Of a stretch of DNA of 50,391 nt, positions 40,880-49,131 are shown one piece after another. Within the stretch, counting starts at the first letter, position 1; each line of letters begins with the position of its first letter. The stretch lies in assembly GCF_028274965.1 (NCBI RefSeq), contig NZ_JAQCNO010000068.1:1-50391 (forward strand). Direction: 5' to 3'. The notes under the pieces are model-generated. The model had not been told where the DNA came from and searched no databases. It was given only the letters and a program-made list of their open reading frames with translations. The position numbers were made by a program, and so were the translations under genes. The stretch is from Natronomonas sp. GTDB lineage: Archaea; Halobacteriota; Halobacteria; Halobacteriales; Haloarculaceae.

Positions 40880-41572
40880 ATGAGCCTGCTGCCCTCCAGC
40901 CCGGAGCTCTCACGGGAAACCGAACCGCGGGTCGTCGGACTCGACAGCGACGCGGCCGACGAACTGATCGAGGCTCTCTCCTCGGAGACGGCCCGCGACG
41001 TGTTCTCGGAGCTTCACGAGGAGCCCGCCCCGCCCGGCGAACTCGCAGATCGCGTCGGGACGTCGCTGCAAAACGCCCAGTACCACATCGGGAACCTCGA
41101 GGACGCCGGCGCGATCGAGGTCGTCGGCACCGCCTACTCCGAGAAGGGCCGGGAGATGTCGGTGTACGGCCCCGCCGACGGCCCGCTCGTCATCTTCGCC
41201 GGCGAGAGCGAGTCGGAATCGACGCTCAGATCGGCCGTCTCGCGGCTGTTCGCCGGACTGCTGTTGATCGGGGCCGCCGCCGCTGCGGTGCAGGTCGCCC
41301 TCGGCGACGGGCTGTTCGGTAGCGGAACCGAGGGGTCGGACGCGGGAGGCGGTCTGGAGACGGCCGACGCCCCGAGTTCGGGGCCGACCGTGGAGTCGGA
41401 CGCCGGATCCGCGCCGGAGGCCGCCGACGGTCTCGGGGCGCTCATCGAGGGCCTGCTGGCCGGCGGGGTTCCCCCCGGCGTCGCGTTCTTTCTCGGCGGC
41501 GCCGCCGTCCTCGCGGTCGTCGTTGCGCTGCCGCATCTCGGGGCGTGGGTCCGGCGTCGGCGCAGTGGGTAA
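40880..41572 (+). CDS. Membrane-anchored ArsR-type HTH regulator
   Basis: A 230-residue protein with an N-terminal winged HTH (about 20-100: SSETARDVFSELHEEPAPPGELADRVGTSLQNAQYHIGNLEDAGAIE), resembling ArsR-like DNA-binding domains, followed by a hydrophobic helix (about 117-137), a 55-residue Gly/Ser/Glu-rich linker and a second hydrophobic helix (about 198-222). The topology puts the DNA-binding part in the cytoplasm and the linker outside, so it could be a one-component membrane sensor. The signal and target genes are unknown. It is divergent from purE. Confidence 0.82.
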   Translation: MSLLPSSPELSRETEPRVVGLDSDAADELIEALSSETARDVFSELHEEPAPPGELADRVGTSLQNAQYHIGNLEDAGAIEVVGTAYSEKGREMSVYGPADGPLVIFAGESESESTLRSAVSRLFAGLLLIGAAAAAVQVALGDGLFGSGTEGSDAGGGLETADAPSSGPTVESDAGSAPEAADGLGALIEGLLAGGVPPGVAFFLGGAAVLAVVVALPHLGAWVRRRRSG

Positions 41573-41712
41573 AACGGCGGTTTGAGCCTTCGGTGGCGCT
41601 TTACTCTTCCCGGCCGCGGTACCGATTGCGCTGGACGCTTCGGCCCTCCGTCGTTGCCCCCCGTCGCCCTGTGGCGTTCAGCGCGCCCCCTTCTGGTGGC
41701 GCCGGCCCCCGC
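41573..41712. other. Convergent spacer
   Basis: A 140-bp gap between the HTH gene and the phosphoesterase gene, which converge. I see only GC-rich spacer, with no ORF or clear structure. Confidence 0.5.
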
Positions 41713-42228
41713 TCAGACGCGAGGCTCGACGCTAAAGCGCTCGAAGACGGTCCCGGAGGGCTCGCACAGTCGGCCGCGCGCAACGCCGGCCGCGTCGTCC
41801 CACTCTAGTTCGGCGTGCGCCGGCCGGTTCCGGCGGGGGTCGGCGTGGCTCCCGGGGTCGAGCGCCGGGACGACACCCGGGCGGAACGTCGGGGCGTGTG
41901 AGTGTCCCGAGACGACGAGATCGGCGTTCGACTGCCGGGCGAAAAGCGAACGCGCCGTCGCCGTGTGTTCGTGACCGTGGACGAGCGCGATCCGGAGCCC
42001 CTCCCACTCGAGGACCCGCTCGGCCGGCAGGCGTTCGCGGACGGCGGGCGCGTCGGTGTTCCCGTAGACGCCCTCGAGGCGGCCGCGGGACTCGAACGCG
42101 TCGAGGACGTCGGCGGTCGCGAAGTCGCCGGCGTGAACGATGCGCGAGGCCGCCTCAACCGCCTCCCGCGTTCGCCCCGAGAGCCGCGTCCCGTCGTCGC
42201 CGTGGGTGTCCGAGAGCACAACGAGCAT
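41713..42228 (-). CDS. Metallophosphoesterase (YfcE/MJ0936 type)
   Basis: A 171-residue calcineurin-like phosphoesterase. It begins MLVVLSDTHGDD, followed by IVHAGDFAT, VYGNTDAPAVRERLP, LVHGHEHTA and VVSGHSHAPTF, the full five-motif set that binds two metal ions. The physiological phosphodiester or phosphate ester is unknown. The ATG at 42228 starts precisely at the first beta-strand; 29 further in-frame codons upstream lack homology and lie in the pdxT promoter region. Confidence 0.92.
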   Translation of the reverse strand: MLVVLSDTHGDDGTRLSGRTREAVEAASRIVHAGDFATADVLDAFESRGRLEGVYGNTDAPAVRERLPAERVLEWEGLRIALVHGHEHTATARSLFARQSNADLVVSGHSHAPTFRPGVVPALDPGSHADPRRNRPAHAELEWDDAAGVARGRLCEPSGTVFERFSVEPRV

Positions 42229-42293
42229 GCCCACGGTAGGGGGCTCATTGTGAAGTGTCCACCGGCGGTCGGGGCGGGGTCCCGTACCGAGGC

Positions 42294-42303
42294 CTTTTTT
42301 GAA
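42294..42303 (+). promoter_or_regulatory. TATA-like element of pdxT
   Basis: CTTTTTTGAA about 26 nt before the pdxT ATG. Confidence 0.4.
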
Positions 42304-42323
42304 CCGAACCGCCAACGGGAGGT

Positions 42324-42902
42324 ATGCAAACAGCCGGCGTCATCGCGGTCCAGGGCGACGTGGCCGAACACGCCGCGGCGATCCGTCGGGCCGCGGCGGA
42401 CCACAGCGAGTCCTGTGAGGTCGAGACGATCCGGACGGCCGGGACGGTCCCCGAGTGCGATCTCCTGTTGGTGCCGGGCGGGGAGTCGACGACGATCTCG
42501 CGGCTGCTCGAACGGGAGGGGATCGGCGAGGAGATCGTCGAGTTCGTCGCCGACGGCAAGCCGATGCTTGCGACCTGTGCCGGGCTCATCGTCGCGAGCC
42601 GGGACGCCAAAGACGACCGCGTCCGGACGCTCGACGTCCTCGATGTGAGCGTCGATCGGAACGCCTTCGGCAGACAGAAAGACAGCTTCGAGGCCGCACT
42701 CGACGTCGAGGGGCTCGACGCGCCGTTCCCGGCGGTGTTCATCCGCGCCCCGACCATCGACGAGGTCGGATCGGGCGTCGACGTCCTCGCGACGGTCGAG
42801 GGCCGCCCGGTCGCGGTCCGGCAGGACAACGTGTTCGCGACATCGTTTCATCCGGAGCTCACGGAGGACTCGCGCGTCCACGAGTTGGCCTTCTTCGGGT
42901 GA
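42324..42902 (+). CDS. pdxT: Pyridoxal 5'-phosphate synthase glutaminase subunit
   Basis: A 192-residue class I glutamine amidotransferase that passes ammonia to PdxS for vitamin B6 synthesis. The oxyanion motif PGGESTT is at 51-57, the nucleophile Cys85 in LATCAGL, and His176/Glu178 in SFHPELTED complete the triad. PdxS is not adjacent in this window, as in many archaea. The next gene starts 48 bp downstream on the same strand. Confidence 0.96.
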   Translation: MQTAGVIAVQGDVAEHAAAIRRAAADHSESCEVETIRTAGTVPECDLLLVPGGESTTISRLLEREGIGEEIVEFVADGKPMLATCAGLIVASRDAKDDRVRTLDVLDVSVDRNAFGRQKDSFEAALDVEGLDAPFPAVFIRAPTIDEVGSGVDVLATVEGRPVAVRQDNVFATSFHPELTEDSRVHELAFFG

Positions 42903-42920
42903 ACGCCCGGAGTGGCTGGG

Positions 42921-42929
42921 TTTTTATTT
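42921..42929 (+). promoter_or_regulatory. TATA-like element of the bifunctional-nuclease-family gene
   Basis: TTTTTATTT centred about 25 nt before the ATG at 42950, so this gene and hisE have their own promoter rather than depending on pdxT. Confidence 0.55.
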
Positions 42930-42949
42930 CGCGGTCGCCACCCCGACGT

Positions 42950-43396
42950 ATGGAGGCACACATAGAGGGCGTCCGCGTCGCCGAGTCCCCCTCGGGCGTC
43001 GTCGCCGTGGTGACGCTCGGCGTCGACGGCGAGGACGACGTGCTGCCGATCTTCGTCGGGTTCGAGGAGGCGGCGAGCATCGCCCGGGGCCTCGACGCCG
43101 CCGACATCGGCCGCCCGCTCACCCACGATCTGCTCCTCGACGTGACCGAGGAGTTGGGCGGGCGGGTCGACCGCGTCGCCGTGACGGCGATCGAGGACGG
43201 GACGTACATCGCGGACCTCCACGTCGAGACCCCCAGAGACGAGGTCGTCGTCGACGCTCGCCCGAGCGATTCGCTCGCGCTCGCCGCCCGGACGAACGTC
43301 GGCGTCGACGTCGCCGACGCCGTCTTCGAGGCGGGGCGAGAGCCCCTCGAGGAGTACGCACACCTCGAGGACGTCCGGGAGCTGATGGCCGAATGA
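42950..43396 (+). CDS. Bifunctional nuclease family (DUF151) protein
   Basis: A 148-residue protein of the BFN/DUF151 family, for which RNase and DNase activity has been described in plants and bacteria. The core reads VLPIFVGFEEAASIARGLDAADIGRPLTHDLLLDVTEELGG, then DGTYIADLHVE and DARPSDSLALAARTNVGVDVADAVFEAG, the longest-conserved stretch of the family. Nuclease activity in archaea is unproven. Its stop TGA overlaps the ATG of hisE (ATGA), so the two are likely co-translated. Confidence 0.9.
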   Translation: MEAHIEGVRVAESPSGVVAVVTLGVDGEDDVLPIFVGFEEAASIARGLDAADIGRPLTHDLLLDVTEELGGRVDRVAVTAIEDGTYIADLHVETPRDEVVVDARPSDSLALAARTNVGVDVADAVFEAGREPLEEYAHLEDVRELMAE

Positions 43397-43779
43397 GCGG
43401 CGACGAGCGGGACCGGGACCGAACGCCCGAACCGAAACCGGAAGACGGGTCGGAGTCCGAACCGAGATCGGGATCCGAGCCCGACGCCGCGTCGGTGGAC
43501 GCCACCCTCGAGGAGCTGTTTTCGGTCATCGAATCGCGCAAACAGCGCCTGCCCGAGGGGTCCTACACCGCGTCGCTTTTCACCCACGAGAAGGGCGAAA
43601 ACGCCGTCCTAGAGAAGCTCGGCGAGGAGACGGCGGAGCTCCTCCTTGCGGCGAAAGACGACGACCGCGAGGAGATGACCCACGAGGCGGCCGACGTCGT
43701 CTACCACATGCTGGTGCTGTTGTCGATGAAGGGGCTGACGCTCGAGGACCTCGAGCGGGAGCTTCGGGACCGTTCGTGA
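43393..43779 (+). CDS. hisE: Phosphoribosyl-ATP pyrophosphohydrolase
   Basis: A 128-residue HisE removing pyrophosphate from phosphoribosyl-ATP in histidine synthesis. The MazG-like all-helical core is at about 35-125: ELFSVIESRKQRLPEGSYTASLF, EKGENAVLEKLGEETAELLLAAKDD and HEAADVVYHMLVLL with the acidic Mg-binding residues. The first 34 residues are a low-complexity Asp/Glu/Arg/Pro extension not needed for the fold. It overlaps the preceding nuclease-family gene by 4 nt. Confidence 0.95.
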   Translation: MSGDERDRDRTPEPKPEDGSESEPRSGSEPDAASVDATLEELFSVIESRKQRLPEGSYTASLFTHEKGENAVLEKLGEETAELLLAAKDDDREEMTHEAADVVYHMLVLLSMKGLTLEDLERELRDRS

Positions 43780-43803
43780 CTCCCGGCTCCGGACCCGACC
43801 GCG

Positions 43804-44373
43804 CTACGCCGACAGCAGCGATCTGATGTCGTCCCAGGAGTCGACGACGTGGGCCCCCTCGCAGGCCGCCGGATCGCTGTAGGGCTGTCGCATCAACAGC
43901 CCGGTCTTCCCGGCGTCGATCGCGTTCGCGACGTTGTCGTGGTAGTCGTCGATGAGTGCGTCACCGGGGACCGATCCCTTGTTCTGCGGGACGGTCTCGT
44001 GGAACGCGTCGTAGCGGATGTCGTGCTCCTCGAGCCACGCCTTCGAGACGTCGTGGGTCTCGGGGATGCGGTGGGTCGCGATCTCGATCCGGTAGTCGTC
44101 TCCGAGCGCCGACAGGGCGGCGCGGACGCCCGGGGTGGGCTCCATGCCGCCGAGGTACCACTCGGCGTGGTCGGTCATCAGCTCCCGGATGACGTCGCCG
44201 ACGTGGGCGCCGGCCCCCGGGATCTCATAGGACCACTCGTCGATCTCGTCGGGGGCCACGTTGTGGTCGTACTCCCGCCGGAGGTACCGACAGAGCCGCG
44301 GGAGCTGCTCGACGACGACGCCGTCGAGGTCGACGAGAAGCGTCGAACCGGGGGCGAGGACGCGATCGGTCAT
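43804..44373 (-). CDS. HAD-superfamily hydrolase (5'-nucleotidase-like)
   Basis: A 189-residue haloacid dehalogenase-fold phosphatase. The nucleophile motif is LLVDLDGVVV with Asp15 and the acid Asp17; motif II is the Thr in EIATHRIPE, and motif III/IV lies in DALIDDYHDNVANAI. The fold and spacing resemble the small 5'(3')-deoxyribonucleotidases (NT5C type). Substrate is not known. It is convergent with hisE. Confidence 0.88.
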   Translation of the reverse strand: MTDRVLAPGSTLLVDLDGVVVEQLPRLCRYLRREYDHNVAPDEIDEWSYEIPGAGAHVGDVIRELMTDHAEWYLGGMEPTPGVRAALSALGDDYRIEIATHRIPETHDVSKAWLEEHDIRYDAFHETVPQNKGSVPGDALIDDYHDNVANAIDAGKTGLLMRQPYSDPAACEGAHVVDSWDDIRSLLSA

Positions 44374-44436
44374 TGGCCCGTCTACGCGCCCCGGCGGCCT
44401 AAACGGTTCGGACGGCGTCGGTGGGACGATGGGTCC

Positions 44437-45669
44437 TCAGAGCTCGTACACCGGCCCGATCTCGGGGGCGGTGGCGTCGAACCCCGCCGCGCGGAGGTCG
44501 GCGGCGAACTCCCCACACCGGTCGCCGTGGTTGATCAACACGGGCGTCGTCTCGTAGGCGGCGAGGAACGCGTCGAGCCCCTCGCGGTCGGCGTGCGCCG
44601 AGAAGTCGTACTGTTCGACCCGCGCGCTGACCGGCATCACGCGCCCGTCGATCTCGGCGCTGCCCGTCTCGACGAGATCGCGCCCCGGCGTCCCCGGGAC
44701 CTGATAGCCGGTCATCGTGATCTTGTTGGTCGGGTTCGACCGGATCTCGGGGATGTACGTCATCGCCGGACCGCCCGAGAGCATCCCGCTCGTGGTGATG
44801 ATCGCCGCCTTCTGGTCGGTGATTCGCTTGCGTTGGCCGTTGCGGCCGGTGACGAACCGCGCGTGGGACTTCGCCTGCCGGAGCGCGTCCGCGTCCCGGA
44901 CGAACCCGGGGTACTGAAGCAGCGTCCGGGTGACATCTTTGCCCATCCCGTCGACGTAACAGGGGATGTCGTAGGCGTCGCAGATGAGCATCATCTCCTG
45001 TGTCCGTCCGATCGCGAAGGCGGGAACGACGACCGTACCGCCCTCCCACAGCGTCGTTCGGACGCTCTCAGCAAATCGTTCCTCCACCACGGAGCGGTCC
45101 TCGTGTTCGACGTCGGAGTAGGTGCTCTCACAGACGACGACGTCGGCGTCGGGGCGCGCGGTGGTCCCCGAGACCAGACGCTGGTCCTCGGTGTGGAAAT
45201 CGCCCGTGTAGAGGAGCCGCGTCTCGCCGTCGTCGACGAGCACGTGGGCACTCCCGGGGATGTGACCGGCGTTGTAAAACGTGATCTCGTGGCCGGCGGC
45301 CTCGAAGGGGTCGCCGTAGCCGTGGGGCTCGGACACCTCGGTGACGCGTTTGAGGTCGTTCTCGGTGAACGGACAGTCGTACGTGCCGCCGCGGAGCTTC
45401 AGCGTGTCGCGTGCGAGCGTGAGCGCGAGTTCGTACGTCGGCGGCGTCCAGTGGATCGGCGGCCTGGCGTCACCGGAGAGCAGCGCCGGGACGTTACCGG
45501 CGTGATCGAGGTGGCCGTGGCCGACGACGACGGCGTCCGGCCGGGGCGTCTCGACCGGAAACCGCGGCGGGGTACCGCTCAGCGTGCCGAAATCGAGAAG
45601 TAGCGAGCCGTTTATCAACACGGCGCTCCGGCCGATCTCCCGGGCGCCCCCGAGGAACTGGACGTCCAT
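44437..45669 (-). CDS. Beta-CASP metallo-hydrolase (archaeal CPSF-like ribonuclease)
   Basis: A 410-residue MBL plus beta-CASP protein. Metal motif HGHLDHAG (His51, His53, Asp55, His56), then HIPGSAHVLV, YTGDFHTED, CESTYSD, a beta-CASP insertion with PAFAIGRTQEM and ITTSGMLSGGPAM, and FSAHADREGLDAF near the end. This is the set found in archaeal CPSF2/Int11-like RNA 3'-processing nucleases. It lacks the N-terminal KH domains of the CPSF1 type. RNA endonuclease or 5'-exonuclease activity is likely. Confidence 0.92.
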   Translation of the reverse strand: MDVQFLGGAREIGRSAVLINGSLLLDFGTLSGTPPRFPVETPRPDAVVVGHGHLDHAGNVPALLSGDARPPIHWTPPTYELALTLARDTLKLRGGTYDCPFTENDLKRVTEVSEPHGYGDPFEAAGHEITFYNAGHIPGSAHVLVDDGETRLLYTGDFHTEDQRLVSGTTARPDADVVVCESTYSDVEHEDRSVVEERFAESVRTTLWEGGTVVVPAFAIGRTQEMMLICDAYDIPCYVDGMGKDVTRTLLQYPGFVRDADALRQAKSHARFVTGRNGQRKRITDQKAAIITTSGMLSGGPAMTYIPEIRSNPTNKITMTGYQVPGTPGRDLVETGSAEIDGRVMPVSARVEQYDFSAHADREGLDAFLAAYETTPVLINHGDRCGEFAADLRAAGFDATAPEIGPVYEL

Positions 45670-45747
45670 TGGCGGTCGTACGTCTCCGGCGGGTTTGGGT
45701 TCGTTGGTCCGTTCGCTGGTCGGCTCCCGGCCCGAGCCGTGGGTCGG

Positions 45748-45930
45748 TTACTCGGCGTCGCCGTCGTCTTTCATCTCTTCGAGGCGGTCGATCAGCGACG
45801 CCTCGCTCTCGTCGAACTCGAACTCCACGTTCCCGTCGTGGTCGTTCTCGTGGACGTTGACCGCGGCGTCCTCGTCGGTGTCGACGTTCTGGTCTTTCTG
45901 CTCGGACTCGTCGTAGCTACCGAATCCCAT
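45748..45930 (-). CDS. Small acidic haloarchaeal protein (DUF5786-like)
   Basis: A 60-residue strongly acidic protein (MGFGSYDESEQKDQNVDTDE at the start, ending in an amphipathic helix SLIDRLEEMKDDGDAE). It has no catalytic motif and looks partly disordered; I recognise it as a conserved small haloarchaeal protein. A frame extends to 46086, but a T-rich promoter-like patch 26 nt upstream of 45930 and the natural N-terminus support the short form. Function unknown. Confidence 0.8.
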   Translation of the reverse strand: MGFGSYDESEQKDQNVDTDEDAAVNVHENDHDGNVEFEFDESEASLIDRLEEMKDDGDAE

Positions 45931-46019
45931 GAACACGCTACAGCCCCAACGGACAAAAACGCGGGGATGTCCGCTCGTGTCGTTTCGCGCGGCGGACGAA
46001 CCGACGGACGCCCCGGCGG

Positions 46020-46307
46020 TCACCCCAGACGGCGTACCGCGAACTCGGCGTAGCCGCCGTAGGCAACCTCGAGCGAGCCGATCCACCAGTTCCAGCGCGC
46101 CGCCGGGCCCTCATCGGGGCCGTCGGCGAGTTGCACGGAGACGTGTTCGGGCGTGAGTTCGATCCCCGTGTCGCGGGTGTAACGACCGCTGTCGGCGAGA
46201 TCGCGGGCGTGTCTCGCGACCGCGCGGCGCTCGGGTTCGTCGCCGCCGAACGGTTCGAGGCCGACGGCGAGTGCGGGCGCATCGAAGTCCGCGGTCGTGT
46301 CGATCAC
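46020..46307 (-). CDS. Haloarchaeal hypothetical protein
   Basis: A 95-residue acidic protein that I do not recognise with confidence. It contains LAVGLEPFGGDEPERRAVARHARDLADSGRYTRDTGIELTPEHVSVQL and ends in a tryptophan-containing segment RWNWWIGSLEVAYGGYAEFAVRRLG. The start is probably GTG at 46307; the alternative ATG at 46358 would leave only 32 bp to the divergent thioesterase gene. The codon bias suits a real gene. Function unknown. Confidence 0.6.
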   Translation of the reverse strand: MIDTTADFDAPALAVGLEPFGGDEPERRAVARHARDLADSGRYTRDTGIELTPEHVSVQLADGPDEGPAARWNWWIGSLEVAYGGYAEFAVRRLG

Positions 46308-46390
46308 GCCCGGGGTACGTCCGCGGGGGTATTGAGTGATCGGGTGACGGAGATCCAAGCGTACAAACCGGAGCCGATCGGACGGGAGGT

Positions 46391-46849
46391 ATGACAGAGA
46401 TCGAGCCGAACGACGTCCCCGAGGAGGCGGTCGAGGTGCTCCAGGCGTACCTCGAGTCCGAGCACGACTTCCTGTCGTGGCTCGGGGTCACCGTCGACTC
46501 CTTCGAGGCCGGGCGCATGACCGCGACGATCCCGTTCGACGACAAACTCACCAACCCGACGGATCCTCCGACCGTCCAGGGCGGCGTCGCCTCGACGCTC
46601 ATCGACGTCGTGGGCGGGATCGTCCTCAGGCCGTATCTCACCGATCCGGTCGACGACGACATGGCGACGATAACCCTCAACGTGAACTACCTCCGGCCGG
46701 CGGCCGGCGACCTGACGGCGAGCGGGGAGGTCATCCGGGGCGGCAGCAGCGTCGGCGTCTCGACGGTCGAGGTGCGCAGCGAAACGCCGGAGGGGACAGA
46801 GCGGCTCGTCGCCGTCGGGCAGGGGGCCTACCGGCTGTTCCGGAGCTGA
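46391..46849 (+). CDS. PaaI-family hot-dog thioesterase
   Basis: A 152-residue hot-dog-fold protein of the PaaI/YbgC thioesterase group. The conserved NPTDPPTVQGGVASTLIDVVGG segment contains the Asn and helix glycine typical of the PaaI active site, followed by TITLNVNYLRPAAGDLTASGEVIRGGSSVGVSTVEV. It likely hydrolyses an acyl-CoA, whose identity is unknown. A helical N-terminus of 25 residues precedes the fold. Confidence 0.9.
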   Translation: MTEIEPNDVPEEAVEVLQAYLESEHDFLSWLGVTVDSFEAGRMTATIPFDDKLTNPTDPPTVQGGVASTLIDVVGGIVLRPYLTDPVDDDMATITLNVNYLRPAAGDLTASGEVIRGGSSVGVSTVEVRSETPEGTERLVAVGQGAYRLFRS

Positions 46850-46910
46850 TCCCGCGGGCGTCCGGCAGCCGGCGGTCTGACGGCGGTCTGACGGCGACCG
46901 GGAAAATGAA

Positions 46911-46920
46911 CACATATCAG
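46911..46920 (+). promoter_or_regulatory. TATA-like element of the seven-helix membrane protein gene
   Basis: CACATATCAG centred 27 nt before the ATG at 46942. An upstream in-frame ATG at 46906 would lie inside this box and is therefore unlikely to be the start. Confidence 0.5.
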
Positions 46921-46941
46921 TCCCGGGGGCAAAGCGCCGGT

Positions 46942-47715
46942 ATGACCAGTACATCGCCCTTCGTCGGCGGCGGTGATCCGGCCGGGACGGTCTTTTTTAC
47001 GAGGGTCTTCGCGCACGTGTCGATCACCGTGGCCGCCGCGACGCTTCTCGTCTTCCTGGGCGTGTACGTCCGTCGCGTCCTCGCCGAGGGCTTCGAGTAC
47101 GAGTGGGGGTACCTCGCCGTCGGGGTCGGGGCGGCGTTCATCTACGGCATCACCGGGATCGTCACCAGTCTCACGGGGTCGACGTGGCTCGGGGCGTTCA
47201 CCGAGGGCGCGGTCCTGTTTTTCATCCTCTTCGTCGCGCTTGGGATCCGGGCGATGTACCACGCCGACGGGTCGCCGGACGGGGCGGAGCCGCTGTTGCC
47301 GCGGTGGGTCGACGGCCTCGTCGTCGTCGGGTTCGTCGTCGCGTGGTGGGCCGGCTACGTCGCCGCCGGCGACTGGACCCGGCCGGTCGTCGCCGTCGGG
47401 TGGGTCGGCGCGTCGGCGTGGGCCGTCTTCTACGGGATCCGGACGACGCGGGCCAACGAGGGGACGAGCTTCTCGGCGCTCATCAGACACCTGCTTCCGA
47501 CCGTGCTCTGTCTCGCCGCGGTGACGATGACCGACCTCGCGAGGAGCGTCGCAGGGGTGAACGCGGCGATCGTCGAGGCCGTCTGGCTCATCGGAACGGT
47601 GCTCGTCGCCGCGTTCCTGTTCAACACCGCCGCCGCGATCCGCCAACAGGAGGGGGAGGTCGAGCGGATGTACGACCGGACGACGTGGCGACAACAGGAG
47701 TTTGGGGACCGCTGA
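46942..47715 (+). CDS. Haloarchaeal polytopic membrane protein
   Basis: A 257-residue protein with about seven hydrophobic helices: near 25-45, 56-80, 86-104, 125-142, 152-168, 185-205 and 213-232. A short charged C-terminal tail (RQQEGEVERMYDRTTWRQQEF) follows. No catalytic motif is evident and I do not know its function. The start was set by the TATA box rather than by the longest frame. It follows the thioesterase gene by 92 bp. Confidence 0.75.
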   Translation: MTSTSPFVGGGDPAGTVFFTRVFAHVSITVAAATLLVFLGVYVRRVLAEGFEYEWGYLAVGVGAAFIYGITGIVTSLTGSTWLGAFTEGAVLFFILFVALGIRAMYHADGSPDGAEPLLPRWVDGLVVVGFVVAWWAGYVAAGDWTRPVVAVGWVGASAWAVFYGIRTTRANEGTSFSALIRHLLPTVLCLAAVTMTDLARSVAGVNAAIVEAVWLIGTVLVAAFLFNTAAAIRQQEGEVERMYDRTTWRQQEFGDR

Positions 47716-47758
47716 GCGGTCGGAGGCGTTCGTGTGCGGACGGTACCGAACCGCCGAA

Positions 47759-47769
47759 GGTTTGAAACC
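47759..47769 (+). promoter_or_regulatory. TATA-like element of the TlpA-like/ccdA unit
   Basis: GGTTTGAAACC, a near-palindrome centred 26 nt before the ATG at 47790. Confidence 0.45.
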
Positions 47770-47789
47770 GAACGACGGGTAGCTCTGCT

Positions 47790-48359
47790 ATGGACTATCG
47801 CCGTCGAGACCTGCTCTCGCTGTCGGCCGCCGGCCTCGCCGCCGTGTCGGGCTGTCTCGGCATCGCCAGTTCGGACGAGGGCGACGGCGGCGACGGGGAG
47901 GACGCCGAAGACGACCCGGAGGTCGGGCGCACCGATTGGCGGAACGAGCCCCTCGAGGACGTTCGGACCGGTGAGACGTTCACCATCGGCGGTCACGACG
48001 TCCCCGTCGTGCTCCACTCGTTTGCGGTGTGGTGTGGGTCGTGCCGGACCCAACAGGCGCACCTGGCGGAGTTTCACGAGAGCTACGAGGGGGAGGTCGT
48101 CGGGATCGATCTCAACGTCGACGCCAACGAGGGTCGAGAGCGGATCGAGGAGCACCTCGAGGCGACCGGCCACGACTGGTACTTCGCCGTCTCGCCGCCG
48201 GGGGTGACCCGAGGGATCGTCGACGCGTTCAGCCCGAAACTCGCCTCCGGGCCCGGGTCGCCCGTCGTCGTCATCTGCCCGAACGGCGGCCACGAGGTCC
48301 TCGACGACTTCTCGACGCCCGCGGCCGACGTCGAGGCCGCGGTCCGCGGCTGTCGATGA
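47790..48359 (+). CDS. Exported thioredoxin-like lipoprotein (TlpA type)
   Basis: A 189-residue protein with a Tat lipoprotein signal: twin arginines in DYRRRDLLSLSAAGLAAVSGC with Cys22 as lipidated residue, then an acidic Gly/Asp spacer, and a thioredoxin-fold domain from about residue 45. The active site is FAVWCGSCRTQQ (Cys82, Cys85), and VVVICPNGGHE near the end resembles the cis-Pro region. It would reduce disulfides outside the membrane and be recharged by the CcdA-like protein encoded by the next gene, which overlaps it by 4 nt. Confidence 0.92.
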   Translation: MDYRRRDLLSLSAAGLAAVSGCLGIASSDEGDGGDGEDAEDDPEVGRTDWRNEPLEDVRTGETFTIGGHDVPVVLHSFAVWCGSCRTQQAHLAEFHESYEGEVVGIDLNVDANEGRERIEEHLEATGHDWYFAVSPPGVTRGIVDAFSPKLASGPGSPVVVICPNGGHEVLDDFSTPAADVEAAVRGCR

Positions 48360-49075
48360 CCGAGGTGGCGGTGCTCGCACGGCTCCTCGAGTTCTTCGCG
48401 CTCGGCGTTGCGACGCCGCTTACGGCCGTCTGCGTGCTCCCGCTGTACCCGTCGTTCATCTCGTTTCTGGCCGGCGGTCACGGCGGGAACGGGGTCGGAA
48501 ACGAGGGCGGAGGCGGGGGACCACAGCGGTCGGTCGCGCTGTTGGGCGTGCTCGTCGTGGCCGGCGTCCTGTCGTTTCTCGCCGCGGTCGGGTTCGTCGT
48601 CACGACGGTTCTGCAGCGCTCGCTGACGGGGGTCGTCGCAACGGTCTCGCCGGTCGCGTTCGCCGTCCTCGGGGTCGTGGGGGCGGTGCTTCTGATCGCA
48701 CCGCGGGCGTTCGCCCGCCTGCCGGCGGTCGAGCCGCCCCGGACCACACACCCCGCGCTGTCGGCGTACGGGTACGGCGTTTTCTTCGGCGCGATCGTGC
48801 TCCCCTGTAACCCGGGGACGATCGCGCTGTTTTTCGCCCGCGTGCCGGTCCTGTTCGACTCGGCGGCCCACAGCATGCTCGGGTTCTTGGCGTTCGGCCT
48901 CGGGATCGGGGCCCCGCTTTTGACCTTCGCGCTCGTCGCGGAGCCGTTCGGCCGGCGGGTCACCCGGACGCTCGCGGCCTACCACGGCCTGATAAACCGC
49001 GGCACCGGGCTCGTGTTGCTCGCCGTCGCCGCCTACTACCTGGTCGTCGTGTTCAGGGTCGTCCCGATCGGGTGA
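48356..49075 (+). CDS. ccdA: CcdA/DsbD-type membrane electron carrier
   Basis: A 239-residue membrane protein of the CcdA/DsbD family with about six hydrophobic segments. Its two functional cysteines are visible, the first in TAVCVLPLYPSF of helix 1 and the second in IVLPCNPGTIALFF of the middle helix, each followed by a Pro or Pro-near residue as in the family. It passes reducing power from the cytosol to the exported thioredoxin encoded just before it. A Gly-rich loop (GGHGGNGVGNEGGGGGPQ) follows the first helix. The ATG overlaps the upstream stop as ATGA. Confidence 0.9.
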   Translation: MTEVAVLARLLEFFALGVATPLTAVCVLPLYPSFISFLAGGHGGNGVGNEGGGGGPQRSVALLGVLVVAGVLSFLAAVGFVVTTVLQRSLTGVVATVSPVAFAVLGVVGAVLLIAPRAFARLPAVEPPRTTHPALSAYGYGVFFGAIVLPCNPGTIALFFARVPVLFDSAAHSMLGFLAFGLGIGAPLLTFALVAEPFGRRVTRTLAAYHGLINRGTGLVLLAVAAYYLVVVFRVVPIG

Positions 49076-49131
49076 GGGCGCGCCGTCGCCGGAGCCGAAG
49101 GCCCTTTTCGGCTCGCACGCCTACCCGGTGT

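Noticed and set aside
41573-41712. Possible small RNA in the convergent spacer
   Set aside because: No stable hairpin, T-run or promoter-like word stands out from GC-rich background.
46906-46941. Upstream in-frame ATG for the polytopic membrane protein
   Set aside because: It would lie inside the likely TATA element and adds twelve residues without conserved features.
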